This document shows positions 18,301 through 25,803 of a DNA stretch of 64,000 bases, piece after piece (the stretch's first letter is position 1; each line of letters begins with the position of its first letter). The notes below the pieces were generated by a model. The model made no database searches. It was not told the origin of the DNA and saw only the letters and a list, made by a program, of their open reading frames with translations. The DNA comes from an uncultured Collinsella sp. (GTDB taxonomy: Bacteria; Actinomycetota; Coriobacteriia; Coriobacteriales; Coriobacteriaceae): NCBI GenBank assembly GCA_900541875.1, contig UQLF01000012.1, forward strand, positions 18,951 through 82,950, read 5' to 3'. Made by a program: the position numbers and the translations under genes.

Positions 18301-18906
18301 CAGCTGACGGGCGATCTCCTTATTGATGTCGCGGGCACGGGTCAGGTGCTCGTCCATCGATTTAATCTTTTTGAGCGCACGCTCCTTGCGACGCTTGTGC
18401 TTGGAGATGCCGGCGGCCTCCTCGATGAGGGCGCGGCGCTCCTCGGGGCGGCTCTGCAAAATGGCATCGAGCTTGCCCTGGCTGATGATGGAATGCGTAT
18501 CCTTGCCCAGGCCCGAATCGTGCAAGATGTCCTGAATGTCCATCAGGCGGCACGGGCTCGAGTTGATGAGGTATTCGCTTTCGCCCGAGCGATACATACG
18601 GCGGGTGATGGCGACCTCATCAAAGTCGACAGGCAGCATATGGTCCGAGTTATCGAGCACCAGCGTGACCTCGGCGACACCCACCGGCTTGCGCGCTGAC
18701 GAGCCCGAGAAGATGACATCCTCCATGGCCTGGCCGCGCAGCTGCTTGGCGCTCTGCTCGCCCAGGACCCACAGAATCGAGTCGGAGATGTTCGATTTTC
18801 CCGAGCCGTTGGGACCGACGATGACGGTCAGGCCCGGCTCAAACGTCATATGGGCGCGGTCGGCAAATGACTTGAACCCTTTGAGCGTGAGGGACTTGAG
18901 ATACAC
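15370..18906 (-). CDS. smc: Chromosome segregation protein SMC
   Basis: ABC-type ATPase that compacts and separates chromosomes with ScpA and ScpB. The 1178-residue protein has Walker A GPNGSGKSNISDSILWVLGEQ at the N-terminus, two long coiled coils rich in Glu, Arg and Ala, and a central hinge around residues 505-650 (Gly-rich GGAAAKGAAGSRLVDRL region). The C-terminal ABC signature is LMSGGEKSLTALALLF, with Walker B YVLDEVEAALDD. The length is typical. It starts 10 bases after rnc and overlaps ftsY. Confidence 0.97.
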   Translation of the reverse strand: MYLKSLTLKGFKSFADRAHMTFEPGLTVIVGPNGSGKSNISDSILWVLGEQSAKQLRGQAMEDVIFSGSSARKPVGVAEVTLVLDNSDHMLPVDFDEVAITRRMYRSGESEYLINSSPCRLMDIQDILHDSGLGKDTHSIISQGKLDAILQSRPEERRALIEEAAGISKHKRRKERALKKIKSMDEHLTRARDINKEIARQLRPLERQVDRARKYKELSSRANELTQMLAVDELRSLQSQWNDLESRSKEGAAELELAQYRLGEKERELEKLQVMLEEKGLFVGDLGEQRRHMQDVVGRINSDMRLLEEKGHNMVSRLSDMRGQISSSEHQRRRVVEELEDARAQLEEVTGAHMQAQDDVDAAGPAAAELHERRVALDNQISQLTREQRDVQRVADNAALELAKVKDSLSNAEVEDNMYASRLEQIDEQLEEVTASLESRRDRAEELESALEAARQAQSDAREATETARAALKDLRAREGEARNKLSEVRSELASQKKLDARMADSSPLVSRLMGALGDDVSGRLGDVLEAPRELEGLVEQLLAGDIDALLFDDAATLERAGRAALDQKKASGEALLVARGVSGGAAAKGAAGSRLVDRLSVRADYGPVVEALLGGYYVVDDLAAALAAPVVDGVTYVTPDGARVSCGGLVRVGLDAGEASGALERKRRIRELEGLEPDLAAVFEHVSDQVVEANAAVEEARAAEGDAAGEIARLEGERRSLLSEIGRLEQSANNAEVERVRISKRREQAAEAVRAARPRVDELTRSRDEARAQASDLGLQIAEANDELDRVCRDDSEAAGKLADAKVRLAQTSERLRSLKGRVPDLEHRLEGIDRRIRGTRQASRSLELLRLRVDPMHERYSALLDRASDWAARLRDQASLEEADSASLKKTIEDAKAEVSRAKERVDAATATQNEFKVSRGKLEVQVEAAIKAITADGTTVLEEALMLPAPTDRDAAERELNQLVRQINNLGPVNQVAMEEYEQLKRRADYIEEQLADLESARKALTKITVAIDRKMRKAFLVTFEKVDANFREIFAMLFPGGQAHLEMTDPEHPAETGIEVVAQPRGKRITKMMLMSGGEKSLTALALLFAVYRTRTVPFYVLDEVEAALDDANLSKLIGALDVLRSDTQLLVISHQRRTMEDADVLYGVSMQADGVSRVVSQKLDRETGKVVNA

Positions 18907-18916
18907 GGTTCCTCGC

Positions 18917-19642
18917 TTAAACAGGCTTCTTGTTGAGAATCACGCCGTTGGTGGTGTAGCCCATGCGGTCGAGCGCCTCGAGTGCGGCGGCTGCCTCGGC
19001 TTCCTTCTTAGAGGAACCGGTGCCGCGACCCTGGCGAATGCCATCGATCAGCACCACGGCGGTAAAGGTGGGCGCATGTGCCGGCCCCTCGGAACCAACC
19101 AGCTTGTACGCCGGAGGCTCGTGGCCGTCGGCCTGCACGCACTCCTGCAAAAACGACTTGGGGTTCGCAGGATGTTCGGCACGCTCGGAAGCCAGGTGCG
19201 GCTTAAGCGTACGGTGAATGAACTCCGCCGCGGCATCCCAGCCGGCATCCAGGTATAGCGCGCCCACGAGCGACTCATAGACGTTCTCGAGCGCCGAATG
19301 CAGGCCGCGTGCGCCCGTTCCGGTCTCGGAGGCACCAAAGATGATGATGTCGTCGATGCCCAGCTCGTGAGAAACCTCGGACAGCGTAGCGCCCGAGACA
19401 AGCGACACCTTCAGGCGCGTGAGCTTGCCCTCGTCAAACTCCGGATAGGACTCAAACAGGGAGCGTGCGACCACAGCGCCCAAAATGGAATCGCCCAAGA
19501 ACTCAAGGCGCTCATAGCTGGCAGAAACCGGCTGACCCTCGACTGCCGAGGGATGCGTAAGGGCCGCGCGCAGCAGCACCTTATTATTGAACTCGTGGTC
19601 CAGGATTTCCTGGGCGCGCGTAAGTCGTTCAGACAAAGCCAA
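18917..19642 (-). CDS. rnc: Ribonuclease III
   Basis: Double-stranded RNA endonuclease used in rRNA and mRNA processing. The 241-residue protein has the signature ERLEFLGDSILGAVV with catalytic Glu and Asp residues, the second acidic cluster ENVYESLVGALYLDAGW, and a C-terminal double-stranded RNA-binding domain (NPKSFLQECVQADGHEPPAYKL to the end). The start codon is TTG, with GGGAGG nine bases upstream overlapping the end of acpP. It lies between acpP and smc, as in many Gram-positives. Confidence 0.96.
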   Translation of the reverse strand: MALSERLTRAQEILDHEFNNKVLLRAALTHPSAVEGQPVSASYERLEFLGDSILGAVVARSLFESYPEFDEGKLTRLKVSLVSGATLSEVSHELGIDDIIIFGASETGTGARGLHSALENVYESLVGALYLDAGWDAAAEFIHRTLKPHLASERAEHPANPKSFLQECVQADGHEPPAYKLVGSEGPAHAPTFTAVVLIDGIRQGRGTGSSKKEAEAAAALEALDRMGYTTNGVILNKKPV

Positions 19643-19645
19643 GAC

Positions 19646-19888
19646 CTAGGCCTCCCTGGCGTTTTCGATCGCGTCGACGGCGTCGGCGACAGAGTTAAGC
19701 GAGAGCAGAGTCTCGTCATCGATCTCGAGGTTGAACTCGTCCTCGATGGCCGTAACCAGCTGCAAACGCTCGAGCGAGTTGGCATCGAGGTCGTCAAAGG
19801 TGGTCTCATCGCTAATTTCGGCAACATCGACGCCCAGAACGTCAGCAGCGACCTCGGCGATCTTGTCGAAGATTTCGGAGCGATCCAT
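19646..19888 (-). CDS. acpP: Acyl carrier protein
   Basis: Small acidic carrier of growing acyl chains in fatty acid synthesis. The 80-residue protein has the phosphopantetheine attachment serine in DANSLERLQLV, where the usual DSLE motif reads NSLE. It starts MDRSEIFDKIAEVAADVLGVD. GAGAGGAAG precedes the ATG at 19888; the longer upstream frame is not coding. It lies after plsX and before rnc. Confidence 0.95.
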   Translation of the reverse strand: MDRSEIFDKIAEVAADVLGVDVAEISDETTFDDLDANSLERLQLVTAIEDEFNLEIDDETLLSLNSVADAVDAIENAREA

Positions 19889-19925
19889 AGCGCTTCCTCT
19901 CATAGTGCATGAATACCAAAAGAAT

Positions 19926-19947
19926 GGTACCGCTCGGGCGGTACCAA
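19926..19947 (-). other. Perfect hairpin between plsX and acpP
   Basis: A nine-base stem TGGTACCGC/GCGGTACCA with a TCGG-type loop lies in the plsX-acpP gap. On the minus strand it is followed by ATTCTTTTGG, a weak U-tract, so it could attenuate read-through or act as an mRNA processing site. Confidence 0.45.
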
Positions 19948-20002
19948 GACACGGTTCTGATTCTACCCCACGACGCACGCCCCGAGGCGCATAACGCCGC
20001 TG

Positions 20003-21022
20003 TTATAAAACGATACCGTCCATTGAGTTGGCGACGTTCTCGACAAGCCCGGCGCGCACGGCCTCCGCCGCGGCGAGCGTACCGTTTTTGACGGCCTCGA
20101 CCGAGGTGGCACCGTGGCCGATCAGGACCACGCCACGCAGGCCCAGCAGAATGGCGCCGCCCTTAGCATCGCCCGAGAGCTTTGCCTTGATCTCGCGCAT
20201 CTGCTTTTTGATGAGCAGTGCGGCGATCTTGGTGCCGAGCGAAGCCATAAAGGCGCCCTTGAGCTCCTGCAGCAAAAACTTAGCGGCGCCCTCAGTTGCC
20301 TTAAGGGCAATGTTTCCCGACATGCCATCGGCAACGACGACGTCAAAATTGCCCGACGTAAGATCGGTGCCCTCGCAGTTGCCCACAAAGCCGGGAACGG
20401 CGGCCTTCATGGCAGGGAAGCACGCCTTGGTAAAGTTGGAACCTTTCTCATCCTCGGTGCCGTTGCCGAGCAGACCGACGCGAGGATGCTCAATGCCCAA
20501 GACGACGCGCGCATAGGCGCTACCCATCTGGGCAAAACGCACCATGTCGTCGACCTCGACATCGGGGTTGGCGCCCATGTCGCACAGGACCGTCAGGCCG
20601 CCGGCGCGGTTGGGCAGCGCATTGGTGAGGCACGGACGCACCGGCTGCTTCTTGCCCTCGGCCTGATACCTAAATGGCGTCACGTAGGCGGTGGCGGCAG
20701 CGGTCATGGCGCCGGTGGAGCCGGCAGAGAAGAACGCGTCCGCGTTACCCTTCTTAATAGCGCGACAGGCAAGCACGATCGAGGACTTGCGCTTGGTCAT
20801 CACGGCTCGAATGGGATCGTCATCCATGGCGATAATATCGGGCGCCTCCAAGGCCTCGACGCGCGCATGGGAGGCGGCAAAGGGATTGACGATTTCGGCG
20901 GGACCGGCAGCCAGGACCTCAATATCGGGATCAGCGGCAAGTGCAGCCTCAATACCATCGAGGACAACCTGTGGCTTCTCGTCTCCACCCACAACGTCTA
21001 CACAAACGCGAACGTTACTCAT
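20003..21022 (-). CDS. plsX: Phosphate acyltransferase PlsX
   Basis: Makes acyl-phosphate from acyl-ACP for glycerolipid synthesis by PlsY. The 339-residue protein has the family features VCVDVVGGDEKPQVVLDG, AGSTGAMTAAATAYV, LLGNGTEDEKG and ADGMSGNIALKATEG. The usual GGD near the N-terminus is present (VVGGDEKP). The start at 21022 has AAGGAG seven bases upstream; the ATG at 21028 is too close to it. It lies downstream of rpmF and upstream of acpP, the order conserved in many bacteria. Confidence 0.96.
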   Translation of the reverse strand: MSNVRVCVDVVGGDEKPQVVLDGIEAALAADPDIEVLAAGPAEIVNPFAASHARVEALEAPDIIAMDDDPIRAVMTKRKSSIVLACRAIKKGNADAFFSAGSTGAMTAAATAYVTPFRYQAEGKKQPVRPCLTNALPNRAGGLTVLCDMGANPDVEVDDMVRFAQMGSAYARVVLGIEHPRVGLLGNGTEDEKGSNFTKACFPAMKAAVPGFVGNCEGTDLTSGNFDVVVADGMSGNIALKATEGAAKFLLQELKGAFMASLGTKIAALLIKKQMREIKAKLSGDAKGGAILLGLRGVVLIGHGATSVEAVKNGTLAAAEAVRAGLVENVANSMDGIVL

Positions 21023-21038
21023 ATACATACTCCTTATA

Positions 21039-21069
21039 CAAAAATGGCCGACTCATTGAGCCGGCCATT
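21039..21069 (-). terminator. Weak intrinsic terminator between rpmF and plsX
   Basis: An eight-base stem AATGGCCG/CGGCCATT with a 12-base loop runs into TTTTTG on the minus strand, just before the plsX ribosome site. It probably lowers read-through so that ribosomal protein L32 is made in excess over PlsX (inference). Confidence 0.6.
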
Positions 21070-21109
21070 GTGGTTCCAGTTGGAACGGCATCGCATCCAG
21101 AGAATACAG

Positions 21110-21289
21110 TTACTCGGTAACGATAACCTCGCGGTCCTTGTAGAAACCGCAGCTGGGACACACGTGGTGCGGAAGCTTGACAGCACCGCAACGGGGGCAC
21201 GTGGACTGAGCCGCAGCCGAGATCTTCATGTTGGCGGAACGACGGGTGTGAGTGCGGATACGACCCTGCTTTTGTTTAGGTACGGGCAT
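21110..21289 (-). CDS. rpmF: 50S ribosomal protein L32
   Basis: Small basic protein of the large ribosomal subunit, 59 residues. It begins MPVPKQKQGRIRTHTRRS and holds a zinc ribbon formed by CPRC and CPSC. It lies between the DUF177 gene and plsX, the standard order. The ATG at 21289 is preceded by AAGGTC. Confidence 0.95.
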   Translation of the reverse strand: MPVPKQKQGRIRTHTRRSANMKISAAAQSTCPRCGAVKLPHHVCPSCGFYKDREVIVTE

Positions 21290-21353
21290 AGTGACCTTCC
21301 TTATGAACTATCCAGTGTGGCGATTACGCGCAAGTAGCGATACTACCACAGTT

Positions 21354-21908
21354 TTACTCGTCAAGCTTGAGATTCTTCAATGCTGCAAATGGATTTTCCG
21401 TGGCAGCGGCCCATTCGGCCTCTGCTTGAACGGCACAATCGCATTGCTCGACGTTGAGATTGGTGCCGCACGTGGGGCATAGGCCGCGACAGTCGGGCTT
21501 GCACAGGACAACGAACGGCGTATCCATGACGACCGCGTCGTTGATGGGCTCACCCAGATCGACGATGCGATCCTCACCCAGCAACTCGTAGCCGTCTTCG
21601 TAGGCATCGGGGTCCTCGGGCTCGTTAAAGAGATAGAATTCCTCAATCTCACCGGCAATATCAAACGAAGCGGGCTCAAGGCAACGGTCGCACTCACCGG
21701 TTGCGTGAGCGCGGACCATACCCGTAAGCAAAACACCGGTGCCGGCATTGGTAAAGACCACGTCGTAGTCAATGCCGTCCTGCAGCTGGTACTCCTTCTC
21801 GCCCACCGTATAGGTGGCGACATCGACCTTGCCAGTCAGCGGATACGAGTCTCCGGGAAACTCGAGCTGCTCGAAAAGATCGACGGTAACGCTCGGGAAC
21901 TCAGCCAT
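21354..21908 (-). CDS. DUF177 family protein (YceD-like)
   Basis: A 184-residue YceD/DUF177 protein; the family is linked by gene order and published work to ribosomal RNA or L32 biology. Conserved features include ATGECDRCLEP and, near the C-terminus, LCKPDCRGLCPTCG, a four-cysteine site that probably binds zinc. The start ATG overlaps the stop codon of the upstream coiled-coil gene (TAATG), which supports start 21908 over the longer frame. rpmF follows 64 bases later. Confidence 0.88.
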   Translation of the reverse strand: MAEFPSVTVDLFEQLEFPGDSYPLTGKVDVATYTVGEKEYQLQDGIDYDVVFTNAGTGVLLTGMVRAHATGECDRCLEPASFDIAGEIEEFYLFNEPEDPDAYEDGYELLGEDRIVDLGEPINDAVVMDTPFVVLCKPDCRGLCPTCGTNLNVEQCDCAVQAEAEWAAATENPFAALKNLKLDE

Positions 21909-22405
21909 TACCACTGACCATTCTGCTGGGCGGCACCCTCGTTGAGTTGCTGACGGCAACGGGTCACCGTACCGGTCAGGCTCTTGAGGTTTTCCTCGAG
22001 GTGCGTAAAGACCTGCTCGGCGTAGTCCTCGGCGGCATAGCGCGTCTCGCGTTCATACTGCTGGGCACGGTCGCGGATATCGTCGGCCTGCTGCTGCGCT
22101 AGGCGGACGATCTCCTGCTCACCGGCAATGGTGAGGGCCTGCTGCTGAGCATCGGCGATGATGGAATCGGCCTGAGCGGCGGCGGAGGCCATAAGCTCCT
22201 CGCGCTCCTTGAGAATACGGCGGGACTTCTGCCATTCCTCGGGATAGCTCATGCGGATCTCGTCGAGGATGTTGAAGAACACGTCGGCGTCGATGACCTT
22301 GAACTGAGCGTTCTTGCCGAAAGGCGGCTTGGCTTCCTCGATCAGCCCTTCGAGCTCATCGACCAAGCTGACGATCCTATCGCCAGGAAAATTCTCGCCC
22401 GGCAT
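21908..22405 (-). CDS. DivIVA-like coiled-coil protein
   Basis: A 165-residue protein with an N-terminal segment containing FKVIDADVFFNILDEIRMSYPEEW, then a long Gln-, Ala- and Glu-rich coiled coil (about 60-140). This architecture is like DivIVA/SepIVA-type cell-pole or envelope-organising proteins, and such genes occur near coaD and rpmF in Actinobacteria. The precise role is not known. The ATG at 22405 has AAAGGAG five bases upstream. The gene overlaps the DUF177 gene start. Confidence 0.7.
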   Translation of the reverse strand: MPGENFPGDRIVSLVDELEGLIEEAKPPFGKNAQFKVIDADVFFNILDEIRMSYPEEWQKSRRILKEREELMASAAAQADSIIADAQQQALTIAGEQEIVRLAQQQADDIRDRAQQYERETRYAAEDYAEQVFTHLEENLKSLTGTVTRCRQQLNEGAAQQNGQW

Positions 22406-22473
22406 CCGGTCTCCTTTCATAGGTAACATATCATCGTGCTAGTTTACCACATGCCACCAGGCAATAAGAAACG

Positions 22474-22971
22474 TCACGAAAAGCGATGTTTGAGCGCTTC
22501 GACCACGTTGGACGGGACAAACGTCGATACATCGCTGCCGAGCGAGGCGATCTGGCGAACGACCGAGCTTGAGATATAGCCGTACTGCGGCGCACTCATG
22601 ACAAAGATGGACTCCAGCTCGCTATCCAGGCGATAGTTAAGGTCGGCCTGCTGCAGCTCATACTCAAAGTCGGTCATGGCGCGCAGACCCTTGACCACGG
22701 CCCCCGCCCCCTGCTCACGAGCGAAGTCGACCAAGAGGCCGGTAAAGGGCAGGACCTCAACGCCGTCGATATCACCGAGCGCCTCGCGGGCCAGCGCCAC
22801 GCGCTCATCGAGCGTAAACGTGGTGCCCACACCGTTTTTACCCTGCGACTCGGCAACAGCGACGATCACGCTGGGAAAGATGCGGCGGGCGCGGCGGATC
22901 ACATCGATATGGCCAAACGTGATGGGATCGAAGGTGCCCGGGACGATCACGCGGTTAATGGTGTCATTCAT
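22474..22971 (-). CDS. coaD: Phosphopantetheine adenylyltransferase
   Basis: Penultimate step of coenzyme A synthesis, joining ATP and 4'-phosphopantetheine. The 165-residue protein begins MNDTINRVIVPGTFDPITFGHIDVI, with the nucleotidyltransferase (T/H)xGH motif as TFGH. The C-terminal YGYISSSVVRQIASLG holds the conserved ISSS motif. The ATG at 22971 has AGGAGG seven bases upstream and overlaps the end of rsmD by eight bases. The longer frame is a shadow of rsmD. Confidence 0.95.
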   Translation of the reverse strand: MNDTINRVIVPGTFDPITFGHIDVIRRARRIFPSVIVAVAESQGKNGVGTTFTLDERVALAREALGDIDGVEVLPFTGLLVDFAREQGAGAVVKGLRAMTDFEYELQQADLNYRLDSELESIFVMSAPQYGYISSSVVRQIASLGSDVSTFVPSNVVEALKHRFS

Positions 22972-23620
22972 GGGCGTCCTCCTGAAACGTCGTGGCATCG
23001 TTGTTGTCGGCATCGGTGACGGCACTATCGCCCTCACCGTCGTCATCGCCGACCCAACGGAGCAGGTCGACCGAGGTAATGCCGTAGCGCTTCTCACGTT
23101 CAGTCTCAAAGCCTGCCGGATGCGCGCCTGCATCGGCGGCGGCATGCTCAAACAGGGCATAAGCGCCAGGAGCAAGCAGGCCCTGCTGGGCAAGATTCTG
23201 CAGCAATTCCTCGACCGGCTCGGCGCCAAAAGCATAGGGCGGGTCGAGCAGAACCAGATCAAAGGGACCGCCCGGCACACGGCCGCGCGAGGCACTCGCT
23301 AGCATATCGCCCGTGACCACTCGCCAACGCGCACGGTCACGGCAAAGCGACTCGATATTCTTGGTAATGAGCCGCGCGGCGTTGCGATCGATCTCAAACG
23401 TCGTGAGCGAGCGGGCCCCACGAGAGAGCATCTCGATACCAAGGGCGCCGGAGCCGCCAAAGGCATCCAGCACACGGACTTCATCCAGATCGAAGTCGAA
23501 TGCCGACATGACCATAGATGTGCACGCCTCGCGTACGCGATCAGTCGTGGGGCGGGTGACATCGCGACCACGGGGCTCCTCGATCTTACGACCGCGCCAT
23601 TCGCCGCCGATGATTCTCAT
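22964..23620 (-). CDS. rsmD: 16S rRNA (guanine(966)-N2)-methyltransferase RsmD
   Basis: Methylates G966 of 16S rRNA. The 218-residue protein starts MRIIGGEWRGRKIEEPRGRDVTRPTTDRVREA, typical of RsmD. It has the SAM-binding LDAFGGSGALGIEMLSRGA and the catalytic motif DPPY (LVLLDPPYAFG). It has an acidic C-terminal tail (VGDDDGEGDSAVTDADNND) beyond the usual family end. It overlaps recG by four bases (ATGA) and coaD by eight, so it is translationally coupled to both. Confidence 0.94.
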   Translation of the reverse strand: MRIIGGEWRGRKIEEPRGRDVTRPTTDRVREACTSMVMSAFDFDLDEVRVLDAFGGSGALGIEMLSRGARSLTTFEIDRNAARLITKNIESLCRDRARWRVVTGDMLASASRGRVPGGPFDLVLLDPPYAFGAEPVEELLQNLAQQGLLAPGAYALFEHAAADAGAHPAGFETEREKRYGITSVDLLRWVGDDDGEGDSAVTDADNNDATTFQEDAHE

Positions 23621-25794
23621 CCTCCGCTGACCTCCTTAAAGATATGTCGATAACGCATGGCGACCGCGTCGCGCAAGGGACGCGTCGCCACAGAGTCAAG
23701 GTTGCAAGCATACCGCAAGAGCTCGACCGCGTCCAAATGGGCCCACTCGATAAGCTCCTCGTCGGCGTCCAGGTCCACAAAGCGCAGGGTCACACCGCCA
23801 TGTTGACGGTAGCCAAGGATCTCGCCCTCGTGGCGCAGACGCAGGTCCATCTGGGCGAGCGTAAAGCCATCCGAGGTTTTTTCGAGCGACTGTAGACGGT
23901 CTTGTGCCGCCGACGCGCCGCCGTTGCCCTTGGAGTGCGTCATGACCAGGCACGTGCCCGACACGCTGCCACGGCCCACGCGACCGCGCAGCTGGTGCAG
24001 GGCAGCCAAACCAAAGCGCTCGCCGTTCTCGATGACCATGACGGTGGCGTTAGGCACGTCGACGCCCACCTCGACCACCGTAGTCGAGACGAGCACATCG
24101 ATCTCGCCACGCTTAAAGGCGTCGATCACGCGATCCTTCTCCCCCGCCGGCATGCGGCCGTGAAGGCGCTCGATGGCAAGACCCGGCAACGCCAGGCGCA
24201 GGCGGTCGAGCTCGGTCGCCGTATCGTGCAGCGGCACAGGGACCGTCACGCGGCCCTCGTCGTCGCGGGCGATACCGGGCACGTCTTCCAGCTCATCGGC
24301 CGAGTCACTCGGCTCCACGAGCGGGCAAATCACGTAGGCCTGCTGACCCTTTTCATGCGCCTCGCGGATGGCGCCATAGGCGAGGTCGCGGCTCGACTCG
24401 GTGAGCACGCGTGTCGTCACGCCAGCGCCAGGGACGGGCCGATGGCGGATGATACTCGTGTCCAGATCGCCATAGACCGAAAGCGCCAGCGTACGCGGGA
24501 TCGGTGTCGCCGTCATAACGAGCAAGTCCGCACCGGGGCCCTTCGCGCGTAGGGCGTTGCGTTGGCCGACGCCAAACCGGTGCTGCTCATCGATGACCAC
24601 GAGCGACAGATGCTTGAACGCAACGTTATCCGAAAGCACCGCGTGGGTGCCAAAGAGCACGTCAAGCTCACCCGATTCCAGCTGTGCATGGATGCGCTCG
24701 CGCTCTGAGCCCGGCGTGGCACCCGTCAGAAGCGCCCAGGACATGCCGGCCTGCGAGAGCAGAGGGCCGGTCTTATCGGCATATTGGCGCGCCAGCACGC
24801 CCGTGGGCGCCATAACGCAGGCCTGCGTGCCGCTATCGGCAGCCACAGCCAGCGCGCAGGCGGCAACGGCGGTCTTACCGGTACCGACATCGCCCAGCAG
24901 CAGGCGGTTCATCACGCGCCCGCCATCGCACATATCATGCAGGATGTCTTGGAACGCGACCTCCTGCTCGTCGCTCAGCGAAAACGGCAGGGCTTCCCTG
25001 AGCGCGACCAGGTGCTCGCCCGCGGTGTGGGCATATGGCACCACATCGACCAGGCCGCCGTCGTTGCGCAGACGCAGCGCCAGCTGCAGATAGAGGCACT
25101 CCTCGTAGGCAAGCCGTGCGCGCGCGATATCGCGCTCAGCCATGCTCGAGGGAAAGTGGATCGATCGAAGCGCACGAGCATTGCTCATCAGGCGACGCTT
25201 AACGCGCAGCGGCGCAGGAATGGGATCGAACGGATTGGCAGCCACTTCGAGCGCACCGCTCACGATACGGCGCATCCATGCCTGGCTCACGCCGTCACTC
25301 ACGTAGTGAACCGGCAAAATGGTACCCGCGGCACGCCCGTCCTCGAGCTTTTCAAAGTGGGGCGAGGCCATCTGCTTAAAACCGTAGGCAAACTCGACCT
25401 TGCCCATCACGGCCAGGCGATCGCCCTGCTTGAACTGCTGGGCAATCCAGGGCTGACGGAAAAAGGCGATTTGCAGCACCCCCGTCTCGTCCACAAGCGA
25501 GACCTCGGTCACCTGCATACGCGGACGGGGCTGCTTCTGGACGATTCGGTCAACCGTGGCGATGATGGTGCACACGGTGCCGATGGGGGCCATCTCGATG
25601 GACCAGGAGCGCGTAAAGTCGAGATATCGATGAGGGATATGGAGAAGGAGGTCCCCCACCGTCCGAATTCCCAGACGGCGAAGGGCCTCCTCACGTTTAC
25701 CCGAAACATATTTGAGTCGCGCGATATCCTCGTCGAGCGCATTGCTCTGGACAAAACGCTCCGAAACGCGCGGCACGGAGCACAGCTCGGACAT
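23617..25794 (-). CDS. recG: ATP-dependent DNA helicase RecG
   Basis: Branch-migration helicase that remodels stalled forks and Holliday junctions. The 725-residue protein has the N-terminal wedge domain (GIRTVGDLLLHIPHRYLD to about 200), Walker A GDVGTGKTAVAACAL, Walker B DEQHRFGVGQRNALR, MTATPIPRTLALSVYGD and the C-terminal helicase half with VVEVGVDVPNATVMVIENGERFGLAALHQLRGRVGRG. It overlaps rsmD by four bases and starts 10 bases after fakA. Confidence 0.97.
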   Translation of the reverse strand: MSELCSVPRVSERFVQSNALDEDIARLKYVSGKREEALRRLGIRTVGDLLLHIPHRYLDFTRSWSIEMAPIGTVCTIIATVDRIVQKQPRPRMQVTEVSLVDETGVLQIAFFRQPWIAQQFKQGDRLAVMGKVEFAYGFKQMASPHFEKLEDGRAAGTILPVHYVSDGVSQAWMRRIVSGALEVAANPFDPIPAPLRVKRRLMSNARALRSIHFPSSMAERDIARARLAYEECLYLQLALRLRNDGGLVDVVPYAHTAGEHLVALREALPFSLSDEQEVAFQDILHDMCDGGRVMNRLLLGDVGTGKTAVAACALAVAADSGTQACVMAPTGVLARQYADKTGPLLSQAGMSWALLTGATPGSERERIHAQLESGELDVLFGTHAVLSDNVAFKHLSLVVIDEQHRFGVGQRNALRAKGPGADLLVMTATPIPRTLALSVYGDLDTSIIRHRPVPGAGVTTRVLTESSRDLAYGAIREAHEKGQQAYVICPLVEPSDSADELEDVPGIARDDEGRVTVPVPLHDTATELDRLRLALPGLAIERLHGRMPAGEKDRVIDAFKRGEIDVLVSTTVVEVGVDVPNATVMVIENGERFGLAALHQLRGRVGRGSVSGTCLVMTHSKGNGGASAAQDRLQSLEKTSDGFTLAQMDLRLRHEGEILGYRQHGGVTLRFVDLDADEELIEWAHLDAVELLRYACNLDSVATRPLRDAVAMRYRHIFKEVSGG

Positions 25795-25803
25795 AGGCAG
25801 AGC

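Noticed and set aside
22972..23295. N-terminal extension of CoaD
   Set aside because: Shadow of rsmD; the ATG at 22971 has AGGAGG at good spacing.
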